NCBI GenBank assembly: GCA_910576555.1
Contig: CAJTIY010000005.1
Span: 124,001 to 188,000 of the forward strand
Reading direction: 5' to 3'
DNA: 64,000 nt
Origin: an uncultured Alistipes sp.
GTDB lineage: Bacteria; Bacteroidota; Bacteroidia; Bacteroidales; Rikenellaceae
Under the pieces are notes generated by a model. The model did no database searches, had not been told where the DNA came from, and worked only from the letters and a program-made list of their open reading frames with translations. The stretch's first letter is position 1. The number at the start of each line of letters is the position of its first letter. Made by a program: the position numbers and the translations under genes. This document shows, in pieces, positions 43,535 through 51,294 of this stretch.

Positions 43535-45508
43535 TCACCCCAGCTTGGCCCGGAGCTCCTCGGGGGTGAATTCCGCCGTGATGCGTTTGCCCGAGGGCGA
43601 GAAGCCGACGTTGCCCGCGGCCGCAAGCCGGTCGAGGAGCGCCTGCGTCTCCTCGCGCGTCGCGTTGCGGGGCGCGCACTTGGCGCCGTTGCGGGCCAGC
43701 ACGGCGGCGATCCGTTCGCGCCGTACGTCGGCGAGCGACACGGGGGCGGCGAAGGCCTGAAGCAGGTCGTAGAGGAGCCGGTCGACCGCATCGGCCGGCA
43801 GGTCGGCCGGAGTGCCCTTCACCTCCACGGCGCCCGCGCCGCAGAAGTCGATGTCGAAGCCCAGCGCCGCGAACTCCACGGCGTGCTCTTCGAGCTGCGC
43901 GTACTCCTCCTCCGAGAGCACCAGCCGCTCGGGGAAGAGCAGCTGCTGGCTCGGCGAGACGTCGCTGCCCGAGCGGCGGAGGTACTCCTCGTAGAGGACC
44001 CGTTCGCGGGCGCGGCGCAGGTCGACGACGACGAGGCGTCCGCCGAGCAGCGCCGCGACATAGCCGCCGCCCGCGGGCAGCGGATCGGTGAAGCGGGCCT
44101 GCTGCTCCATGTCGAGGCGCTGCTGTCCGGCCTCCCCGGCCGAGGGGATGAAGTCGAGGCCGCTCGCGTCGAACGACGCGCTGCGGTCGCTGACGCCCGC
44201 CCCGTCCTCTATCAGGAACGTCTCGCCCGAGGCGAACTCCTCGAACTCCTCGCCCTCCGCTCCCGCCGTGCGGGAGCCGCCGGCGCTGCGCCACGGCATG
44301 GCGTCGCCGTCGGGCGTCGTGGCGCCGCCCGCCGCCCGGGGGATGTCGAAGCCCGTGAAATCGACGTTCGGGTCGGGGGCCGAGGGGTCGATGTACTCGG
44401 CGCGGAAGGGGTTGTAGTCGAAGTTCGACATGGCGCGCGGTTCGCCGTACACGGCGCTCCGGTTCAGCACCGGGATCTCGACATCGCTCTCGCTGTCGAA
44501 GTCCATCAGAGGCACGGCGCCCGTCTTGGCCAGCGTCTCGCGCACGGCGGCGTTGACGATCTGCCACACGGCCTCCTCGTCGGCGAACTTCACCTCGGTC
44601 TTCTGCGGATGGACGTTGACGTCGATGCGCGCCGGATCGATCTCGAGGTAGAGGAAATAGGAGGGCTGGCAGTTCTCGGGGATCAGCTTCTCGTAGCCCT
44701 TCAGCACGGCGCTCGTGAGGTAGGAGCTCTTGAAATAGCGGCCGTTGACGAAGAGGTACTGCTCCGTGTTGCGCCGCTTGGCGGCTGCCGGGCGGCCGAT
44801 GTAGCCGCGCACGGAGGCGATCGACGTGCGGGCCTCCACCTCCAGCAGGTTCTGCTTGATGTGCCGGCCCACGATGTCGACGATGCGGCCCGCGAGCGAT
44901 GCGGCGCCGAGCGCGTAGACCGGAGCGTCGTTGGCGTAGAGCTCGAAGGCGATGTCGGGGTTGCACAGCGCCACGCGCTGGAACTCCGCCTTGATCTGCG
45001 AGGCAGAGACCGTGCTCTTGTCGAGGAACTTCCGCCGCGCGGGCACGTTGTAGAAGAGGTTGCGCACGAAGAACTGCGAACCGACGGGGCACATCGCGGG
45101 CTGCTGGCCGGCGAACTGGCCGCCGTTGATCTCCGTCGCGGTGCCCACCTCGTCGCCCTCCTGCCGCGTGCGCAGCTCGACCTGCGCCACGGCCGCGATC
45201 GAGGCGAGCGCCTCGCCGCGGAAGCCGAACGTGCGGAGCGCGTAGATGTCCTCCGCCGAGCGGATCTTGCTCGTGGCGTGGCGGTCGAAGGCCATCCGCG
45301 CGTCGATGGGCGACATGCCGCAGCCGTCGTCGACGATCTGGATCAGCTCCCGGCCGCCGTCGCGGAAGTTGACCTTCACCGAACGCGCTCCCGCGTCGAT
45401 GGCGTTCTCCATCATCTCCTTGACCACCGAGGCGGGGCGGTTGACCACCTCGCCCGCCGCGATCTGGTTGGCGACGACTTCGGGCAATAAACGGATCCGG
45501 TCGGCCAT
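43535..45508 (-). CDS. mutL: DNA mismatch repair protein MutL
   Basis: 657 residues. The N-terminal GHKL ATPase has MMENAIDAGA, DDGCGM, HATSKI and TFGFRGEALASIAAV, followed by the S5-like domain (KRRNTEQYLFVNGRYFKS, DVNVHPQKTEVKF). A long acidic/Pro linker covers ~340-470. In the C-terminal domain, the endonuclease motif DQHAxxE reads VVDLRRARERVLYEEY and the C-terminal CPHGRP-like motif reads FSPSGKRI. The metal-binding residues of nicking MutL proteins are thus not intact. It should still act as the mismatch-repair matchmaker with MutS. The start is the Met of MADRIRLLPE, 2 nt after the stop of the upstream small gene. Confidence 0.95.
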   Translation of the reverse strand: MADRIRLLPEVVANQIAAGEVVNRPASVVKEMMENAIDAGARSVKVNFRDGGRELIQIVDDGCGMSPIDARMAFDRHATSKIRSAEDIYALRTFGFRGEALASIAAVAQVELRTRQEGDEVGTATEINGGQFAGQQPAMCPVGSQFFVRNLFYNVPARRKFLDKSTVSASQIKAEFQRVALCNPDIAFELYANDAPVYALGAASLAGRIVDIVGRHIKQNLLEVEARTSIASVRGYIGRPAAAKRRNTEQYLFVNGRYFKSSYLTSAVLKGYEKLIPENCQPSYFLYLEIDPARIDVNVHPQKTEVKFADEEAVWQIVNAAVRETLAKTGAVPLMDFDSESDVEIPVLNRSAVYGEPRAMSNFDYNPFRAEYIDPSAPDPNVDFTGFDIPRAAGGATTPDGDAMPWRSAGGSRTAGAEGEEFEEFASGETFLIEDGAGVSDRSASFDASGLDFIPSAGEAGQQRLDMEQQARFTDPLPAGGGYVAALLGGRLVVVDLRRARERVLYEEYLRRSGSDVSPSQQLLFPERLVLSEEEYAQLEEHAVEFAALGFDIDFCGAGAVEVKGTPADLPADAVDRLLYDLLQAFAAPVSLADVRRERIAAVLARNGAKCAPRNATREETQALLDRLAAAGNVGFSPSGKRITAEFTPEELRAKLG

Positions 45509-45510
45509 GG

Positions 45511-45960
45511 CTATTCGTCGGTGTAATCGTTGGGTACTACGGTGATGGGCTGCGCCTGCCACTCGGCCTCGCCGATGCCCGACTGGTCGAGCGTGCCGCG
45601 GGCGCCGGCGGGGGGTGCGACCGGCGTTTCGGTAGGTGCGGGGCCGCGCTGCATTCGCAGGAACACCTCCGCCAGCTTCGGGTAGAGCAGGTAGATGGCC
45701 AGCAGCAGGAGCACGGCCGCACCCGCCATCTTCCAGACGCGCATGCGGTCCTGTTCGTCGCGTGCGGCGCGGCGTGCGGCCCGGGCGGCGCTTTGCGTGC
45801 GGATGTACTGCCCGGGGCGGTATTCGCGTTCGGCGTCCTCGGCGCGTTCGCCCCGCAATTCGGCGCGACGCTGTTCGCGCGCCTCCTTTTCGGGGTCGTA
45901 GTAACGCGGAATGTAGTTGAACTCGTTCGCGTGTTTCTTGAATGGTGTGAACCCTGACAT
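45511..45960 (-). CDS. Conserved small membrane protein of unknown function
   Basis: 149 residues starting MSGFTPFKKHANEFNYIPRY. Residues 22-75 are highly charged (Glu/Arg/Ala-rich, probably helical), then a single transmembrane helix lies at ~77-93 (AGAAVLLLLAIYLLYP), then a Pro/Thr-rich tail. No domain is recognised. It sits 2 nt upstream of mutL in the same operon, a position that suggests co-expression rather than shared function. Confidence 0.75.
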   Translation of the reverse strand: MSGFTPFKKHANEFNYIPRYYDPEKEAREQRRAELRGERAEDAEREYRPGQYIRTQSAARAARRAARDEQDRMRVWKMAGAAVLLLLAIYLLYPKLAEVFLRMQRGPAPTETPVAPPAGARGTLDQSGIGEAEWQAQPITVVPNDYTDE

Positions 45961-46137
45961 GGTCGGTCTTTTTGGCGAAGATGGTCGTTTAAACGTTGTT
46001 GCGCGGCGGTTCGCGGCCGGCGGAACGCTTCCGGGCGCCTTTGCGGTCGTCTTTGCGGTTGCCTTCGCGGTCGACGGCGGTCGCCTTTGCGGGCTACGGC
46101 GGGCGCTCCCGGGCGCGTTATCGCCCGTAAAGGTACG

Positions 46138-46174
46138 AAAAAACCGGGAGCGATGCCAACTGCTCCCCGGTTTT
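46138..46174 (-). terminator. Terminator of the grpE-dnaJ operon
   Basis: Inverted repeat AAAACCGGGAGC / GCTCCCCGGTTTT with one bulged C and a 10-nt loop, followed on the minus strand by TTTTTT, 17 nt after the dnaJ stop. Confidence 0.85.
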
Positions 46175-46190
46175 GCCGTGAAGATCTTCC

Positions 46191-47351
46191 TTACCGGAAG
46201 AAACTTTTCATCCGCTCGAAGATGTTCTGGTTCCTGACCGACTCGGCCTTCTGGAACGCAGGCATCCCGGCGAGCTGCTCGACGAGTTTCCGCTCCTCGG
46301 CGTTGAGTTTCGAGGGGATGGTGATGTCGACCACGACCAGCTCGTCGCCGCGGCCGTAGCCGTTGACGTCGGGGATGCCCTTGCCGCCCAGACGCAGCAC
46401 CTTGCCGGCGTGCGTACCCGGGGCGATCTTGATCTTGGCGCGGCCGCCGACCGTAGGCACCTCGACCGTGCCGCCCAGCAGCGCCGTCGTCACGGTGATG
46501 TTGAGGTTGTGGATCAGGTCGTTGCCGTCGCGCACCAGTTCGGGATGCGCCTCCTCCTCGATCACCACCTGCAGGTCGCCGTTCACGCCGCCGCGGCGCG
46601 CCGCGTTGCCTTTGCCCGTGACCGTGAGCACCATGCCTTCGCCTACGCCGGCCGGGATCTTGATCTCCACGACCTCCTGCCCGCGCAGCGTGCCTTCGCC
46701 CTTGCACTTGTCGCACGGCGAGGTGATCACCTTGCCCGTGCCGCCGCAGGCGGGGCAGACGCCCTGCGTCTGCATCCGGCCGAAGAAGGTGTTCTCGACG
46801 CGCATGACGTAACCCGAGCCGTTGCAGGTCGAACAGGTGGCGTAGGCGTCGCTGTCCTTCGCACCCGAGCCGCCGCACTGGTCGCAGGCGACCGTCTTGT
46901 TGATCTTGAGCTTCTTGGTGACCCCCTCGGCGATCTCCTGCAGCGTGAGCCGCACCTTGATGCGGATGTCCGAGCCGCGGTTGACGGTGCGGCCGCCGCC
47001 CGACGAGCGGAACCCGCCGCCGAAGTGGCCGCCGAAGATGTCGCCGAACTGCGAGAAGATGTCCTCCATCGAGAAGCCGCCGCCGAAACCGCCGAAACCG
47101 CCGGCGCCGCCGCCTGCGGCCCCGCTCATGCCGGCATGGCCGAACTGGTCGTAGCGGGCCCGCTTGTCGGGGTTCGACAGCACGTCGTAGGCCTCCGCGG
47201 CCTCCTTGAACTTCTCTTCGGCCTCCTTGTCGCCCGGATTCTTGTCCGGGTGGTACTTGATGGCCGCCTTGCGATAGGCCTTCTTTATTTCGTCGGCGTT
47301 GGCGTTCTTGGCGACGCCCAGCACCTCGTAGTAGTCTCTTTTCTCTGCCAT
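46191..47351 (-). CDS. dnaJ: Chaperone protein DnaJ
   Basis: A 386-residue type I DnaJ. The J domain has the HPD triad in IKYHPDKNPGD, followed by a Gly/Phe-rich linker (FGGFGGGFSMEDIFSQFGD). There are four zinc motifs: CDQCGGSG, CSTCNGSG, CPACGGTG and CDKCKGEG. The C-terminal substrate-binding domains include IPAGVGEGMVL. It stimulates DnaK ATPase and delivers clients. Its ATG is 4 nt after the grpE stop; dnaK is not in the window. Confidence 0.97.
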   Translation of the reverse strand: MAEKRDYYEVLGVAKNANADEIKKAYRKAAIKYHPDKNPGDKEAEEKFKEAAEAYDVLSNPDKRARYDQFGHAGMSGAAGGGAGGFGGFGGGFSMEDIFSQFGDIFGGHFGGGFRSSGGGRTVNRGSDIRIKVRLTLQEIAEGVTKKLKINKTVACDQCGGSGAKDSDAYATCSTCNGSGYVMRVENTFFGRMQTQGVCPACGGTGKVITSPCDKCKGEGTLRGQEVVEIKIPAGVGEGMVLTVTGKGNAARRGGVNGDLQVVIEEEAHPELVRDGNDLIHNLNITVTTALLGGTVEVPTVGGRAKIKIAPGTHAGKVLRLGGKGIPDVNGYGRGDELVVVDITIPSKLNAEERKLVEQLAGMPAFQKAESVRNQNIFERMKSFFR

Positions 47352-47355
47352 GATC

Positions 47356-47952
47356 TTATTCTCCTACGACCACCTTCGCGAAGCGGAGCACCCGCTCGCC
47401 CAGCTTGTAACCCGTCTGCACGACGTCGATCACCTTGCCCTTCCGCTCCCCGCCCGCGGCGAAGCGCGCCACGGCCTCGGCGACCTCGGCATCGAACTCC
47501 CTGTCGCGGACCTCGATTTCGATGACGCCCCGCTGGCGGAGCGCTTCGGTGAACTTCTGCGCGATGAGCCGCACGCCGGAGCGCAGCGCTTCCACGTCGT
47601 CGCTCTTCTCCATCGCCGCGACGGCCCGCTCGACGTCGTCGCGCACGGGCAGCATCGCCAGCAGCACGTCGCGGCCGCCCGTCTCGACGAGCTCCATCTT
47701 CTCGCGCAGCGTGCGCTTGCGGTAGTTGTCGAATTCGGCCTGCAGGCGCAGGTATTTGTCCTTCCACTCGGCGGCCTGCTGCGCGGCGTCGGCGGGGGCG
47801 GCGGCCCCATCGGCTGCCATCGTGTCAGTAGCCTCGGCGGCGCCGTCTGCCATATTGTCATCCGGATGTGTGTTCGCAGCGGATTCCGCAGCGTCCGGAG
47901 CGATGGTTGCTTCGTCTTTAACTTCTTCGTTTCGAGTTCGTTCCTTCTTCAT
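47356..47952 (-). CDS. grpE: Nucleotide exchange factor GrpE
   Basis: 198 residues from ATG 47952 (MKKERTRNEEV); a Met 16 codons upstream is in frame but would add a His-rich leader. An acidic Ala/Asp-rich N-terminal tail (~1-70) precedes the family core: YLRLQAEFDNYRKRT, LLPVRDDVERA, LRSGVRLIAQKFTEAL and the beta-wing segment DVVQTGYKLGERVLRFAKVVV. It releases ADP from DnaK. In one operon with dnaJ. Confidence 0.96.
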   Translation of the reverse strand: MKKERTRNEEVKDEATIAPDAAESAANTHPDDNMADGAAEATDTMAADGAAAPADAAQQAAEWKDKYLRLQAEFDNYRKRTLREKMELVETGGRDVLLAMLPVRDDVERAVAAMEKSDDVEALRSGVRLIAQKFTEALRQRGVIEIEVRDREFDAEVAEAVARFAAGGERKGKVIDVVQTGYKLGERVLRFAKVVVGE

Positions 47953-48015
47953 ATGGTGGTGTTTTTTCGTTTCGCTTCCTTTTATTCGATCAAATTGCAT
48001 ACCAACGCCGGCCGG

Positions 48016-48726
48016 TCAGCCGATGATGAAAATGGCCGGATGTTTCTGCATTTCGGGCAGTTTCCGGCGGCGCCATTCGGCTACCGGATGCGCGGCGATG
48101 AACTGCCCGGGGGCCGTGAGCTCCATCGCCACGGCGAGGCGCGTGTCGGGCGCCAGCGTCCGCAGCAGCTCCTCCATGAGCTTGGCGTTGCGGTAGGGGG
48201 CCTCGATGAAGAGCTGGGACTGCCCCTCGGCACGGGCGCGCCGTTCGAAGCGGCGGATCGCCTGCGCGCGTTCGGGCGGCTTCACGGGCAGGTAGCCGTT
48301 GAAGGCGAACGACTGTCCGTTGAGCCCCGAGGCCATCACGGCGAGGAGGATCGACGAGGGGCCGACCAGCGGCACGACGCGGATGCCGCGGCGGTGGCAC
48401 GCCTCCACGGCCAGCGCTCCGGGGTCGGCGACGCCCGGGACGCCCGCCTCCGAGACGACGCCCGCCGAGCGCCCCTGCAGCAGCGGCGCGATCAGCTCCT
48501 CGACCGCCGCGCCGGCGGTCGTGTGCTCGTTCAGCTCGCGGAACTCCAGCGTGTCGATCGGCCGCCCGATGCCGGCCTTCGCGAGGAAGCGCCGCGCCGT
48601 GCGGACGTTCTCGACGATGAAGTAGTCGAGCGAATCGATGACGGCCCGGTTGGCCGCCGGCAGCACGTCCCACGGTGCCGTTTCGTCCGAGATCGGACAG
48701 GGGATCAGGTAGAGGGTTCCGGTCAT
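48016..48726 (-). CDS. SAM-dependent methyltransferase of the tetrapyrrole-methylase fold (RsmI-like)
   Basis: 236 residues. Family stretches: GTLYLIPCPISD at the start, FIVENVRTARRFL (RsmI has EDTRxT here), GVVSEAGVPGVADPG and VVPLVGPSSILLAVMASGL. RsmI 2'-O-methylates C1402 of 16S rRNA. This shorter variant is common in Bacteroidetes and its target may be the same, but the N-terminal motif differs from RsmI proper. It starts 22 nt after the murF-alr stop, so co-transcription is likely. Confidence 0.85.
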   Translation of the reverse strand: MTGTLYLIPCPISDETAPWDVLPAANRAVIDSLDYFIVENVRTARRFLAKAGIGRPIDTLEFRELNEHTTAGAAVEELIAPLLQGRSAGVVSEAGVPGVADPGALAVEACHRRGIRVVPLVGPSSILLAVMASGLNGQSFAFNGYLPVKPPERAQAIRRFERRARAEGQSQLFIEAPYRNAKLMEELLRTLAPDTRLAVAMELTAPGQFIAAHPVAEWRRRKLPEMQKHPAIFIIG

Positions 48727-48748
48727 GGTTCCGTTCGGGGTTAGCGTC

Positions 48749-51118
48749 TCACTCCTTGAGGTAGATCCGTTTCACGCGCGCCGACACCGACGTCAGGACC
48801 TCGTAGGGGATCGTGCCGAGCGCTTCGGCCATCGCCTCGGGGTCGTTGCCGGGCGTCGGGGAGAAGATCGTAGCCTCGTCGCCCTCCCGCACGCCGGGGA
48901 TCTCCGTGACGTCGATCATGCAGCTGTCCATGCAGATGCGCCCCACGATCGGCGCCGGGCGTCCGCCGACGAGCACCGACCAGCGGCCGCAGCCGAGGCG
49001 GCGGTCGAGACCGTCGGCATAGCCCACGGGGATGGTCGCCGTGACCGTGTCGCGCACGAGTTTTCCGGCGCGGCCGTAGCCCACGGCGTCGCCCGCGGGC
49101 AGGCGCTTGAGCTGCACGATGCGCGTGCGGAGCGTGGAGACCGGGCGCAGCCCCTCGTCGTGGCGCCAGCCGAAGCCGTAGAGGCCCAGTCCGAGGCGGC
49201 ACATGTCGAACTGCGCCTCGGGGAAGCGTTCGATCGCCGCCGAGTTGGCCGTGTGGCGGATCACGGGGTAGGGGAGCGCGGCGGCCAGCGCCGACGACAT
49301 GCGGTCGAAGCGGGCGATCTGCGCCCGCGTGTAGGCATCCTCCTCGGGCATGTCGGCGCAGTTGAGGTGGGAGAAGATCGTGGCGACCTTCACCTGCCGA
49401 AGGGTCGGCAGCAGCGCGGCGAGCTCCCCGAGGCGCTCCTCCTCGAAGCCCAGCCGGTGCATGCCCGTGTCGAGCTTCACGTGGATCGGGTAGCGGCTTT
49501 CGCCCGCATGCGCCGCGGCCGCGGCGAAGCTTTCGAGCGAACGGAAGCTGTAGATCTCGGGTTCGAGGCGGTTGGCGATCATCAGGTCGAAGCTCCCGGC
49601 GTCGGCGTTGAGCACCACGATCGGCATCGCGATGCCCCGTTCGCGCAGCAGGACCCCCTCGTCGGCGAAGGCCACGGCGAGGTAGTCGACGCCCTGATGC
49701 TGGAGCAGCTGCGCCACCTCGAAGTCGCCGGCCCCGTACGAGCCGGCCTTGACCATCGCCACGAGCTTCGTGCCGGGGCGGAGCTTCGAGCGGAAGCGGT
49801 TGAGGTTGCCGGTCATGGCGTCGAGGTCGATCTCGAGCACCGTGGTGTGGCTCTGCCGCGCGAGGGCGTGGGCGAGCCGTTCGAAGCGGTAGTCGCGGGC
49901 CCCCTTGAGCAGCACGGCGCGGCCCGCCACGGCACGGCGGTCGATGCGGTCGATGCACTCGCCCGTGGTGGCGTAGAACTCCTTGTCGCAGGCGAACAGC
50001 GCGGCGTGGCGCCGGATCGCGGGGCCGATGCCCACGAGCGTGTCGATGCCGGCCCGGGCGACCATCTCCGCGACGCGGCCGTAGAGCTCCTCCTCGCGCA
50101 GGCCGCTCTGCACGATGTCCGACAGCACGAGCGTCCGGCGCCGCGCGAGCGCCACGCCGTGGAGGTAGTCGAGGGCGAGCGCCAGCGAGTTGAGGTCGAG
50201 GTTGTAGGCGTCGTTGATCAGCACCGAGTCGTTGATGCCGTCCTTCACCTCCAGCCGCATGGCCACGGCGGGCGCCGCGGCGAAGGCCGGCTGCGGGTAG
50301 CCCATAGCCGCGCAGAAGGCCTCGACGAGCTGGGCGTTGCGGTGCGACGCCTCGTTGCCCGCGACCTGTGCCGAGACGGGGGGCATCGCCGCCGCGTCGA
50401 CGAGCCGCCGGTCGCCGAAGCGCTCCGCGATCATCCGGCCGAGGGGCGCGTAGGCGCTGTGGTAGACGATCGTGGGGGCGTGCTCGGCCAGCGTCATCTT
50501 CTCGGCGCACTTCTGCTCCAGATCGCGGAAGTGCTCCTGATGCGCGTCGCCGATCGAGGTGAAGAGCGCCACGTCGGGGCGGAGGATCCGCTCCAGCCGC
50601 GCCATTTCGCCCGGCTGCGAGATCCCCGCCTCGAAGATCGCGAGCCGTTCGTCGCCCTCGAGCATCAGCACCGAGAGGGGAACGCCCAGCTGCGAGTTGT
50701 AGCTCTTGGGCGAGCGGAAGTATTTCATGCCGGCGGGCAGCTCCTCGGCGATCCACTCCTTGACCACCGTCTTGCCGTTCGATCCCGTGACGGCGACCAC
50801 CGTGCCGCGGAATTGCGCCCGGAAGTGGGCCGCGAGCCGCTGCAGCGCCTCCACGGCGTTCGGCACCTCGACGTAGCCGCACTCCGGGGCCGCGGCTACG
50901 GGCCGTTCGACGAGGAACGCCCGCACGCCGCGCGCCTGCATCGGGGCGATGAAGTCGTGCGAGTCGTGGTTGGCGCCGTGCATCGCCACGAAGAGCGGCT
51001 CGGTGCCCAGCTCGCAGGTCAGCGAGCGGCTGTCGGTCACGATCGATCGCACGGTGCGGTCGGTGCCCGTGAATCGGCCGCCCGCGATGGCGGCGATCTG
51101 CGAAAGAAGATATTTCAT
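48749..51118 (-). CDS. Bifunctional MurF / alanine racemase
   Basis: A 789-residue fusion typical of Bacteroidetes. Residues 1-~410 are MurF, UDP-MurNAc-tripeptide:D-Ala-D-Ala ligase, with the Mur P-loop VAVTGSNGKT (ending at residue 117), FEAGISQPGEM, TSIGDAHQEHF and NDAYNLDLNSL. Residues ~425-789 are PLP-dependent alanine racemase: VKAGSYG with the PLP lysine at ~457, DTGMHRLGF, RHTANSAA, AVGYGRAG and GRICMDSCMIDVT. One protein therefore supplies D-Ala and ligates D-Ala-D-Ala to the peptidoglycan precursor. The Alr domain lacks the usual AYGHG sequence around its lysine, as in other MurF-linked copies. A 7-bp inverted repeat lies in the leader at 51139-51155. Confidence 0.95.
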   Translation of the reverse strand: MKYLLSQIAAIAGGRFTGTDRTVRSIVTDSRSLTCELGTEPLFVAMHGANHDSHDFIAPMQARGVRAFLVERPVAAAPECGYVEVPNAVEALQRLAAHFRAQFRGTVVAVTGSNGKTVVKEWIAEELPAGMKYFRSPKSYNSQLGVPLSVLMLEGDERLAIFEAGISQPGEMARLERILRPDVALFTSIGDAHQEHFRDLEQKCAEKMTLAEHAPTIVYHSAYAPLGRMIAERFGDRRLVDAAAMPPVSAQVAGNEASHRNAQLVEAFCAAMGYPQPAFAAAPAVAMRLEVKDGINDSVLINDAYNLDLNSLALALDYLHGVALARRRTLVLSDIVQSGLREEELYGRVAEMVARAGIDTLVGIGPAIRRHAALFACDKEFYATTGECIDRIDRRAVAGRAVLLKGARDYRFERLAHALARQSHTTVLEIDLDAMTGNLNRFRSKLRPGTKLVAMVKAGSYGAGDFEVAQLLQHQGVDYLAVAFADEGVLLRERGIAMPIVVLNADAGSFDLMIANRLEPEIYSFRSLESFAAAAAHAGESRYPIHVKLDTGMHRLGFEEERLGELAALLPTLRQVKVATIFSHLNCADMPEEDAYTRAQIARFDRMSSALAAALPYPVIRHTANSAAIERFPEAQFDMCRLGLGLYGFGWRHDEGLRPVSTLRTRIVQLKRLPAGDAVGYGRAGKLVRDTVTATIPVGYADGLDRRLGCGRWSVLVGGRPAPIVGRICMDSCMIDVTEIPGVREGDEATIFSPTPGNDPEAMAEALGTIPYEVLTSVSARVKRIYLKE

Positions 51119-51138
51119 GGTATCTGTTTTATCCCTGC

Positions 51139-51155
51139 GGAGCCGTTACGGCTCC
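51139..51155. promoter_or_regulatory. Short inverted repeat in the murF-alr leader
   Basis: GGAGCCG-TTA-CGGCTCC lies 21 nt upstream of the murF-alr start. It could be an operator-like palindrome or an mRNA hairpin near the ribosome site. The rest of 51156-51294 has short GGGCTGCC-type repeats and no gene. Confidence 0.3.
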
Positions 51156-51294
51156 TGTATCGTTCCGGCTCTGTGCCGGGGTTTCGGGCCGGACAGGCGG
51201 CCTTGCGCCGGGGCGGCTCGGGCTGCCGGGCTGCCGGGCCCGAGGCCCGAATCGTCGGTTGCCGATCGTCGGTTTTCCGCTTTCGGTTTCCGCC

